Positions 6,796 to 13,105 of a stretch of DNA of 13,945 bases are shown here, in pieces; position 1 is the stretch's first letter, and each line of letters starts with the position of its first letter. The notes under the pieces are model-generated. The model did no database searches. It worked only from the letters and a program-made list of their open reading frames with translations, and was not told the DNA's origin. The position numbers and the translations under genes were made by a program. The DNA comes from Betaproteobacteria bacterium (lineage in GTDB: Bacteria; Pseudomonadota; Gammaproteobacteria; Burkholderiales; SG8-39): contig JAOUFA010000052.1 in the NCBI GenBank assembly GCA_029858545.1, positions 1 through 13,945 on the forward strand. Reading direction: 5' to 3'.

Positions 6796-9366
6796 CTAGA
6801 TCCACACCATCAAACCGAGTTCGAACGGGTGGGTGAGCGCCGGATGATGCGGCAGCATGCGGAGGCGGTACTCGAGCGGACCGCACAGGTCGGGCGCAAG
6901 CCTCAGGCGGTAGCGGGTCTCGCCCGCGGCATCGGACTCGCCGGCGGCGAAGCGGCAGGTGCGCCGCTCGGCCGGCAGGTGCGCGCCGTAGTCGCGCGAC
7001 AGCACGAGTTCGAGCGCGACATCGCCCGGCGCGAGTCCGTTGAGTCGCACCGCGACCTCGAACTCGATCGCGTCGCCGAAGCGCGCGCGAGTGGGAGGGG
7101 TGTCGACGCGCCGTGCCGACACTCCCGGCCAGGCCGCGCGCACACGTGTTTTCCATGCGGCGACCTCGCGCGCGAGCGCGTGCCCGTCGGTGGCGTAGCG
7201 CCGACCCTGCTCGGCGGCCCGCACGTAGTGCCGGTCGATGTATTCGCGCAGCATGCGCTGCGTGTTGAAGCGCGGCAGGATCGTGGCCATCGAGCGCTTG
7301 GCGAGTCGAATCCAGCCCGGCGAGTAGCCGAGCCGCACGCGCTCGTCCCCGCCGTAGTAGAGCGGGATGACCTGGTCCTGCAGGATCTCGTACAGGGTAC
7401 GCGATTCCTCGTAGTCGCTGCGCTGCGGGTCGTGGTGCAACGCGGCGGGTTTGATCGCCCAGCCGTTCATCCCGTCGTAGCCTTCGTCCCACCATCCGTC
7501 GAGCACCGAGAGATTGACGACCCCGTTGATCGCGGCCTTCATCCCCGAGGTGCCCGAGGCCTCGAGCGGGTAAACCGGGTTGTTGAGCCAGACATCGACT
7601 CCCGAGACCATGCGCCGGCTCAGCCGCAGGTCATAGCCTTCGACGAGCAACACCTTGCCCTCGAATTCGCGCATGCGCGATATCTCGGCGATGCGGCGGA
7701 TGAGCTCCTGGCCGGGCGTATCGGCCGGGTGCGCCTTGCCGGCGAACATGAATATCACCGGACGCGCGACATCGGAGACGATCTCGCGCAGCACGGCGAG
7801 GTTGCTGAACAGCAGCGTCGCGCGCTTATAGGTCGCGAACCGCCGGCCGAAGCCGATCACGAGCACGTCCGGGTGGGTTGGATCGATATGCCGCAGCACG
7901 CGATCGACGTGCGCCTCGCTCACGCGATTGCGCGCGTTCTGCTCGCGCACGCGGTAGCGCACGAGATGCAGCAACTGCGATTTGAGGTGCTGCCGCAGCC
8001 CCCAGAACTGCTCGTCGGGAATCGACTCGATGCGCGCCGCCCAGTCCTCGCGTTCGAGGTCCTTTTCCCAACCGGCGCCGACGACGCGATCGAAGGTCTC
8101 GTGCCACTCCGGGGCGAGAAAGGTCGGCACGTGAATTCCGTTGGTGACGTGCGCAAGCGGACTTTCGGCGAGCGGGATCTGCGGCCACAGGTCGCGCAGC
8201 AGTTCGGCCGAGACGCGCGCGTGGATGCGCGAGACGCCGTTTTGCTGGCGCGAGCCGCGGATCGCGAGAGAGGTCATGTTGAAATCGCCGCCGTCGGACG
8301 TACGCCCGAGAGCGAGCAGACGCTCGAACGGCAGATCGATCTCGCGGCAATACGATTCGAAGTGTTCGGCCACCACCGCGGCCGGAAAGTGGTCGTGGCC
8401 TGCGGCGACCGCGGTGTGGGTGGTGAATACGGTATTTGCCGCGACGGCTTCGAGCGCCGCGTCGAACCCGGCTCCGGTGCGAGCGATCTCGCGCGCACGT
8501 TCGAGCACGAGAAATGCCGCGTGCCCCTCGTTGATGTGCCAGACCGCCGGGGCGATGCCGAGCGCGCGCAGCGCGCGCACGCCTCCGATGCCGAGCAGCA
8601 TTTCCTGCTCGATGCGCGTGTTCGATCCGCCGCCGTAGAGCCGGAACGTGATCGCGCGGTCGTGCTCGCTGTTGCCGGAGACGTCGGTGTCGAGAAGGTA
8701 GAGCCGCACGTGGCCGACCCGTGCATACCAGACGCGCGCCTGAACGCGGCGTCCGGGCAGCGCAACCTCGACGCGCAGCTCGTCGCCGTCGGCGGCGAGT
8801 GCCGGCGCGATCGGCAGGCTGTCGAATTGCGAATCGTGGTAGGCGGGGTGCTGCTGTCCGGCCGCGTCGATGCTCTGCGAGAAATAGCCCTGCCGGTAGA
8901 GCAGTCCGACGCCGACGAAGGGCAGCCGTATGTCGCTCGCGGTCTTGCAGTGATCGCCCGCCAGAATTCCCAGTCCGCCGGAATAGATCGGCAGGCTTTC
9001 GTGGAAACCGAATTCGGCGCAGAAATAGGCGACCGGGCCGTCGCCGGGCATGTGCGCCGCGCCGTCGCGCGGGCTGCGGTCGGCGAAATACGCGTCGTAG
9101 GCCGCGAGCGCGCGCGCATAGCCATGCATGAACGCCGCGTCGTTGCCCGCGGCGTTGAGCAGGTCCTCATCGACGCACTTCAGCATCGTCTTCGGACTGT
9201 GGCCGATCGCGTCCCACAGCGCGGGATGCAGCCGCGAAAACACCGCCCGGGTCGCGCGGTCCCAGCTGTAGCGCAGATTTTCGGCAAGCTCCTCAAGCCG
9301 CGCTATGCTGCGCGGCAGTCGCGGGCTGATCTCTATCGTGTGGCGCGTGCCCGGCAGTTCTTGCAT
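6796..9366 (-). CDS. glgP: Alpha-glucan (glycogen/maltodextrin) phosphorylase, DUF3417/GT35 type
   Basis: The enzyme releases glucose-1-phosphate from alpha-1,4-glucan ends by phosphorolysis, using pyridoxal phosphate. The product has 856 residues. Seen: N-terminal DUF3417-like region (about 13-125, with LAENLRYSWD); AYFCAEFGFHESLPIYSGGL; GDHCKTASD; VWHINEGHAAF; TTHTAVAAGHDHF; VTNGIHVPTF; GFGRRFATYKRA; FMFAGKAHP; NNPVYPLEASGTSGMKAAI with Lys610 the expected PLP lysine; and DGWWDEGYDG. The layout fits the shorter alpha-glucan phosphorylase branch (TIGR02094), as in Thermus, Thermotoga and mycobacteria, not the E. coli GlgP/MalP branch. The last 130 residues or so look like a beta-rich accessory region. 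The ATG at 9366 gives the standard N-terminus, with only a weak ribosome site. It lies 107 bases downstream of the PFK gene on the same strand, with a strong hairpin between them. Confidence 0.95.
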   Translation of the reverse strand: MQELPGTRHTIEISPRLPRSIARLEELAENLRYSWDRATRAVFSRLHPALWDAIGHSPKTMLKCVDEDLLNAAGNDAAFMHGYARALAAYDAYFADRSPRDGAAHMPGDGPVAYFCAEFGFHESLPIYSGGLGILAGDHCKTASDIRLPFVGVGLLYRQGYFSQSIDAAGQQHPAYHDSQFDSLPIAPALAADGDELRVEVALPGRRVQARVWYARVGHVRLYLLDTDVSGNSEHDRAITFRLYGGGSNTRIEQEMLLGIGGVRALRALGIAPAVWHINEGHAAFLVLERAREIARTGAGFDAALEAVAANTVFTTHTAVAAGHDHFPAAVVAEHFESYCREIDLPFERLLALGRTSDGGDFNMTSLAIRGSRQQNGVSRIHARVSAELLRDLWPQIPLAESPLAHVTNGIHVPTFLAPEWHETFDRVVGAGWEKDLEREDWAARIESIPDEQFWGLRQHLKSQLLHLVRYRVREQNARNRVSEAHVDRVLRHIDPTHPDVLVIGFGRRFATYKRATLLFSNLAVLREIVSDVARPVIFMFAGKAHPADTPGQELIRRIAEISRMREFEGKVLLVEGYDLRLSRRMVSGVDVWLNNPVYPLEASGTSGMKAAINGVVNLSVLDGWWDEGYDGMNGWAIKPAALHHDPQRSDYEESRTLYEILQDQVIPLYYGGDERVRLGYSPGWIRLAKRSMATILPRFNTQRMLREYIDRHYVRAAEQGRRYATDGHALAREVAAWKTRVRAAWPGVSARRVDTPPTRARFGDAIEFEVAVRLNGLAPGDVALELVLSRDYGAHLPAERRTCRFAAGESDAAGETRYRLRLAPDLCGPLEYRLRMLPHHPALTHPFELGLMVWI

Positions 9367-9377
9367 GTCGTGCGATC

Positions 9378-9420
9378 CGTGACGAGGCGGCCGCCCGATC
9401 CGGCGGCCGCGGTGGTCACG
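9378..9420 (-). promoter_or_regulatory. Strong two-part hairpin just upstream of glgP
   Basis: Inner stem: GCGGCCGCC (9387-9395) pairs perfectly with GGCGGCCGC (9402-9410) over a 6-base loop. Outer stem: CGTGAC (9378-9383) pairs with GTCACG (9415-9420), separated from the inner stem by a 3x4 internal loop. The structure has 15 base pairs in total and ends 11 bases before the glgP ATG, touching the place where a ribosome site would be. It has no T-run after it, so I favour a translation-control, processing or mRNA-stability element over a terminator. Confidence 0.5.
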
Positions 9421-9473
9421 ATTCTAGCTCGCGCCGCGCCCGCGCGAGGCGACTTTTGCGCGGCCTCCCGCGC

Positions 9474-10745
9474 TCAGCGGCCGACGATCTTGCGATTTTC
9501 CAGGTGCCCCACGATTGGAAGCTTGCCCACCAGCGGGCGGGCGTAGTCGAGGAACTGCGGTTCGACGTCATTGCCGCGCGCATTGATCCACGCGCGCTCG
9601 ATCGACCGGGTGACCCTGGCGACCGTGTCGAGCGGCGTGACCAAATAGTCGACCGCGTACTTCTTGCCCGGCCGGCGCCGGATCGCGATCGAGCCGCTGT
9701 CGTGCTTTCCGGATAGGGCGGCGCGTACCGCTTCGCGTCCCACGGCACGCGCTTCGGCCGCGTCGACCGCCGACACGACACCGAGAAACGAGCGCTGCAG
9801 ATAGCCGAGCGTGTCGGCGCGCACGCGGATCGACTTGCCGAAGCGTTCCTTGACGCGCAGCGCGAGCAGGTCGCCCAGCGCGCCGGTGCCCGAGAGCTGG
9901 ACGTTGCCGTGCGAGTCCTTTTCGCCGCTTTCGATTATCAGCCGGCCCTGCGCGTCGTGAATCCCCTCGGAGACCGCGACCACGCAGCGGCCGAGGCGCC
10001 CGTAGACCGCGTCGACGTCCTCGAGGAAGCGATCGGCGGAAAAATCCACCTCGGGCAGATAGATGAGGTGCGGGCCGTCGTCCGGCTCGCGGCGCGCGAG
10101 TGCCGAGGCCGCCGCGAGGAAGCCGGCGTGACGCCCCATGATGACGTCGATCTTGATGCCGGGAAGGCTGCGGTTGTCGAGGTCGTCTCCGGCGAGCGCG
10201 CAGGCGACGAATCGCGCCGCCGAACCGTACCCGGGGCAGTGATCGGTGACGCGCAGGTCGTTGTCGATGGTCTTGGGCACGTGGAAGACGCGCATCTCGT
10301 AGGCGGCGGCGCGCGCCGCGGCCTGGATCGCGAGCGCGGTTTCCGCGGTATCGTTGCCGCCGATGTAGAAGAAGTAGCGTATGTCGTGGCGCCGGAATGC
10401 TTCGACGATGCGCTCGCATTCCTCGGGTTTGGGCTGCTTGCGCACCGAGCCGAGCGCCGAGGCCGGCGTCTGCGCGACGCGTTCGAGGACGCGTGCCGGC
10501 TGGCGGCCGAGGTCGATCAGCTGATCGGTGAGAATCCCCATGATGCCGTGGCGCGCGCCGTACACGCGCGGGATGGCCTTTTCGCGCTGGGCGGCGGAAA
10601 TGACCCCCACCAGGCTTTGATTGATCACGACCGTCGGGCCGCCGGCCTGGCCGACGAGCGCGTTGCCGACCAGCGGCGAGGCTGTCCGGCGGCGAGGGTT
10701 CTTGTGCGTGGTCTTCTTTGTGCGTGCTGTGGCGCTGCCTGGCAT
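9474..10745 (-). CDS. pfp: Pyrophosphate-type 6-phosphofructokinase (PfkA/PFP superfamily)
   Basis: The predicted reaction is the reversible conversion of fructose-6-phosphate and PPi to fructose-1,6-bisphosphate and Pi in the cytoplasm. The product has 423 residues from the ATG at 10745, chosen because GGAGAG lies 7 bases upstream; an in-frame ATG at 10760 would place GGAGG directly against the start codon. Seen: GQAGGPTVVINQSL near 32; YIGGNDTAETA with Asp132, where ATP-type enzymes have Gly; PKTIDND with Lys158 and catalytic Asp161; PGYGSAARF; IMGRHAGFLA; and YLPEVDF. The Asp plus Lys pair is the family mark of PPi use, so PPi specificity is well supported but not proven. The first 24 residues are a basic extension (KK, RRR) not needed for the fold. 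It follows the DUF2934 gene by 44 bases, and glgP is next, so these three probably form one transcript. Confidence 0.92.
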   Translation of the reverse strand: MPGSATARTKKTTHKNPRRRTASPLVGNALVGQAGGPTVVINQSLVGVISAAQREKAIPRVYGARHGIMGILTDQLIDLGRQPARVLERVAQTPASALGSVRKQPKPEECERIVEAFRRHDIRYFFYIGGNDTAETALAIQAAARAAAYEMRVFHVPKTIDNDLRVTDHCPGYGSAARFVACALAGDDLDNRSLPGIKIDVIMGRHAGFLAAASALARREPDDGPHLIYLPEVDFSADRFLEDVDAVYGRLGRCVVAVSEGIHDAQGRLIIESGEKDSHGNVQLSGTGALGDLLALRVKERFGKSIRVRADTLGYLQRSFLGVVSAVDAAEARAVGREAVRAALSGKHDSGSIAIRRRPGKKYAVDYLVTPLDTVARVTRSIERAWINARGNDVEPQFLDYARPLVGKLPIVGHLENRKIVGR

Positions 10746-10752
10746 GATAGTT

Positions 10753-10758
10753 CTCTCC
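10753..10758 (-). promoter_or_regulatory. Ribosome binding site fixing the PFK start
   Basis: GGAGAG on the minus strand lies 7 bases before the ATG at 10745. It includes the final G of the alternative upstream ATG at 10760, so only the 10745 start has a well-placed site. Confidence 0.6.
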
Positions 10759-10789
10759 ATCCTCCGATCAGGTTGATCCCGGCGCGCGG

Positions 10790-11083
10790 TCAGCGTGCCG
10801 GGCTGCGTCGCCGCGGCTTCGCCGCGGGCGAAGCGCGGGGGCCTTTTGCTGCGACTTTTGATGCAGCCTTTGATGATACTCGCGCTTTGGCCGGCTTCGG
10901 TTCGGCGGGCGCGTGTTCCGGCGCGGCCGGCAGTTCCGGGGGGCGTTGCGGGCTGAGCGCCGCGTCGACCTCGCGCTCGGCCTCGATCCAGTCCTCCAGT
11001 TCGTGCCCCGGCGCCAGACCGCGGGCGAGCGCCCTGCGGTAGGCGGCCTCGGCGATAAGCCTGTTACGTTCATTTTGATCCAT
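10790..11083 (-). CDS. Small DUF2934-domain protein with basic C-terminal tail
   Basis: The product has 97 residues. The ATG at 11083 is chosen over an in-frame ATG at 11170 because AAGGAGG lies 6 bases before it. Seen: residues 1-45 (IAEAAYRRALARG then HELEDWIEAERE) match the short helical DUF2934 family, whose function is unknown. From about residue 47 the protein turns into a Pro/Ala-rich and then Lys/Ser/Ala/Arg-rich tail ending KPRRRSPAR, much like histone-H1-type or AT-hook-like tails. It has no signal peptide or membrane segment. It is the first gene before PFK and glgP, with the strongest ribosome site in the window, so it is probably well translated. A role tied to carbon storage is suggested only by position. 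The basic tail could bind nucleic acid or another polyanion; I have no evidence for either. Confidence 0.8.
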   Translation of the reverse strand: MDQNERNRLIAEAAYRRALARGLAPGHELEDWIEAEREVDAALSPQRPPELPAAPEHAPAEPKPAKARVSSKAASKVAAKGPRASPAAKPRRRSPAR

Positions 11084-11089
11084 GTTACG

Positions 11090-11096
11090 CCTCCTT
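11090..11096 (-). promoter_or_regulatory. Strong Shine-Dalgarno of the DUF2934 gene
   Basis: AAGGAGG on the minus strand is followed by 6 bases and then the ATG at 11083. It is the best match to the consensus in the window and decides the start. Confidence 0.8.
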
Positions 11097-11151
11097 GGTA
11101 CCGATGTCAGGGCGCTCGCGCAAGTGCCGCCGCGCGACGCGCGCTGGATTC

Positions 11152-11179
11152 TCACCCGGACGCGCGTCACGCCGGGTGA
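11152..11179. repeat. Perfect 8-bp inverted repeat between DUF481 and DUF2934 genes
   Basis: TCACCCGG (11152-11159) and CCGGGTGA (11172-11179) are perfectly complementary around a 12-base loop. A competing 6-bp stem, CGTCAC (11165-11170) with GTGACG (11176-11181), uses the same right arm. It lies 62 bases past the DUF481 stop and 69 bases before the DUF2934 start. It could be a terminator without a T-run, an operator palindrome for the downstream operon, or chance. Confidence 0.4.
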
Positions 11180-11241
11180 CGTTCGTCAATTCGCTTCGCG
11201 ATCGGCACGGTTTGATCCGCGTGCCCGGCGTCGCGATCGGT

Positions 11242-12294
11242 CTACCAGTGGTAGCCGATCGTCAGCAGCGCGGATCGGTCGGTGGATACCCGGTCCGGCG
11301 CCGGAATCTTGTCCCACTCCACGCCGTACTGCGCGGTGGCGTTCAAGCGCTCGATCAGCGGAAAACGCAACCCGGTGGTCGCGCGCACGAACACTTCCTT
11401 GGAGCTGCCTATCGCGAAGAACGCCTCGTGCTCGTAGAAGAGCTGGGTCTTGGAATGAAACAGGTGGCGATCGAACTTGAGCGCCCACCGTGTCGCCGGG
11501 TAGCTTTCGTCCGGCGCCGTCTCGAAGTCGCTGTTGACGAAGTTGAGGCCGAGTTCGGCGGACAGGTTCATTTCCCTGGATTCGAAGAACTGATACCCCG
11601 CGCCGGCGCCGAGCGTGGTGCGCAGCGCGAGGTCCTTGTACGCGTCTCGTTCCATGTCGGCGTTCGAATAGCCGTAAACCCTCATTCCGGCGAAATGGTC
11701 GTACTTGAGGTAGACGCGCGACTTGCGTTTCGTTTCGACACCGCCATCTCGGGCGCGCTCGACGACTCCGCCCAGCGTGAAGCGATTCTTCACGCTGCGC
11801 GCGACCGCCTCGGAGTCGAAGTGAAACTGCCGGGTTTCGGTATTTCCCGAGGTGGCGGAGGCGTTCAGGCTGACCCGGCCGGTGACCACCACCACCGGTA
11901 TGGGTTCGTTGGTCATCGCCCCGATGCGAGCGAGCGCGACCGACTCGCCGGCGAGCCAGTCGCCGCCGAAAAGGGACACGCTGCCTTCGGCGGCGGGGCG
12001 CAGCCGCACCTTGAGGCGATTCGATTCGTCCACCACCACGTATACCGGCCGATCGGTCGACAGCGTCGCGACCTCCTTCCAGGCGATCGCGATCCGGCCT
12101 GCGTAGTCGGTCCTGATCGTGAGCTTGCCGCCGTCCAGGCGGTCGATCTGCCCGGTGATCAAATCGCCGTTGCGCAGCACCACCTCATCGGCCTGCGCGC
12201 CGGCCATCGCCAGGCAGGCGGCGAGCGCGCTCGCCCAGCGCCGGCGCCTGCAGGAGAACGCGGGCACGCGCAGCGGCGCCGCGCTATGCGACAT
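11242..12294 (-). CDS. DUF481-family outer-membrane beta-barrel protein
   Basis: The product has 350 residues. Seen: a signal peptide with a basic n-region (CRRRRW), hydrophobic ASALAACLAMAGA and an AQA|DE cleavage site after about residue 35. Then comes a small beta domain (DEVVLRNGDLITGQI to about residue 100) of the kind often found before DUF481. From about residue 130 there is a DUF481 region of alternating strands (SLNASATSGNTETRQF, LGAGAGYQFFES, LSAELGLNFVNSDF), ending in YHW with the C-terminal aromatic expected of outer-membrane barrels. This predicts an outer-membrane protein related to the YdiY group, whose function is poorly known. The ATG at 12294 overlaps the end of the DUF72 gene by 11 bases, suggesting translational coupling. 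A longer open frame upstream to 12669 is antisense-like noise inside DUF72. Confidence 0.88.
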   Translation of the reverse strand: MSHSAAPLRVPAFSCRRRRWASALAACLAMAGAQADEVVLRNGDLITGQIDRLDGGKLTIRTDYAGRIAIAWKEVATLSTDRPVYVVVDESNRLKVRLRPAAEGSVSLFGGDWLAGESVALARIGAMTNEPIPVVVVTGRVSLNASATSGNTETRQFHFDSEAVARSVKNRFTLGGVVERARDGGVETKRKSRVYLKYDHFAGMRVYGYSNADMERDAYKDLALRTTLGAGAGYQFFESREMNLSAELGLNFVNSDFETAPDESYPATRWALKFDRHLFHSKTQLFYEHEAFFAIGSSKEVFVRATTGLRFPLIERLNATAQYGVEWDKIPAPDRVSTDRSALLTIGYHW

Positions 12295-13084
12295 GAGCGT
12301 GCGCGCTGCGGCGTTCGGGGCCCATGGGCAGGCTCGCCGAACGAGCAGGGGAGGCGAGCCGGCTCGCCAGCTCGGCCGCGTCGCGCAGCCCGTGGCAGCT
12401 CTCATGGTTGCCGAAATAGCAATACACCGCGCGACCCTGCGCGCTCCAGCGCGAGAATCTGTGCGCCCAGTCATCGAGCGCGCGCGCGCCGTAGCCGCCT
12501 TGCGATGGCGTGCCGGGGCCGCCCAGCCGCGCGTAGACGAAGTCGGTGGTGATTTCCATGGGCGAGGGTCCGGTGCCGGCGTCGCGGATGCAGAACGCGG
12601 CGCGGTAGCGCGCGAGCGGTTCATAGACCGCGGCGCTCCACCAGCTCGGGTCGGGGAATTCGAAGGCATAGCGGAAGTCGCGACTCAGGCGCGGCAGGAA
12701 AGCGGCAAGTCGCGCCGTATTGCACGGCCAGCGCGGTGGCAATTGAAAGAGGATCGGGCCGATGCGCTCGCCGAGCGGTTCGAGGCTGCGTAGCAGGGCG
12801 GTCAGCTCGAGGTCCGGCGCGGCGAGCCGCGCGACGTGGGTCACCCGGCGGCTCGCCTTGACCGTGAACACGAAGTTCGCGGGAACCGACCGCGACCACG
12901 CCAGCGCGCTGCGTCGCGCCGGAAGCCGGTAAAAGCTGGTGTCGACCTCGACGCTGCCGAATCGCGCGGCGTAGAACGCGAGCCGGTCCTGCGGGCGCAG
13001 ATCGCGCGGATAGAATGTTCCGCGCCAGCCGGCGTGCATCCAGCCAGAGGTGCCGCTGCGGGGGGTGGTGCGCGATTCGCTCAT
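12284..13084 (-). CDS. DUF72 (YecE-like) family protein
   Basis: The product has 266 residues, within the usual 240-300 of this TIM-barrel-like family. Seen: N-terminal GTSGWMHAGWRGTFYP, VEVDTSFYRLP, FVFTVKASRRVTH, GPILFQLPPRW, FEFPDPSWW, and a C-terminal CYFGNHESCHGLRDAAEL, which corresponds to the family's YFNN...A motif. There is no signal peptide, so it is probably cytoplasmic. The biochemical role of DUF72 is not established. It starts 21 bases after the stop of the second GlgC-like gene and overlaps the DUF481 gene at its end, so the three are likely one transcript. Its ribosome site is weak. Confidence 0.9.
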   Translation of the reverse strand: MSESRTTPRSGTSGWMHAGWRGTFYPRDLRPQDRLAFYAARFGSVEVDTSFYRLPARRSALAWSRSVPANFVFTVKASRRVTHVARLAAPDLELTALLRSLEPLGERIGPILFQLPPRWPCNTARLAAFLPRLSRDFRYAFEFPDPSWWSAAVYEPLARYRAAFCIRDAGTGPSPMEITTDFVYARLGGPGTPSQGGYGARALDDWAHRFSRWSAQGRAVYCYFGNHESCHGLRDAAELASRLASPARSASLPMGPERRSAHAHVA

Positions 13085-13105
13085 GTCCGATCGGCGGCGC
13101 GCGAT

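Noticed and set aside
9425..9474. A 6-bp GC stem (CCGCGC/GCGCGG) just after the PFK stop as a terminator.
   Set aside because: It has a 12-base loop and no T-run, and similar short GC stems are expected by chance at this base composition.
6751..9546. A 931-codon open frame on the plus strand.
   Set aside because: It is the antisense of glgP, which has every catalytic motif. The plus-strand translation is Arg/Val/Ala-rich with no recognisable domain.
9909..11042. A 377-codon plus-strand open frame opposite PFK and DUF2934.
   Set aside because: It spans two real minus-strand genes that have good ribosome sites and domains, and it shows no motif of its own.
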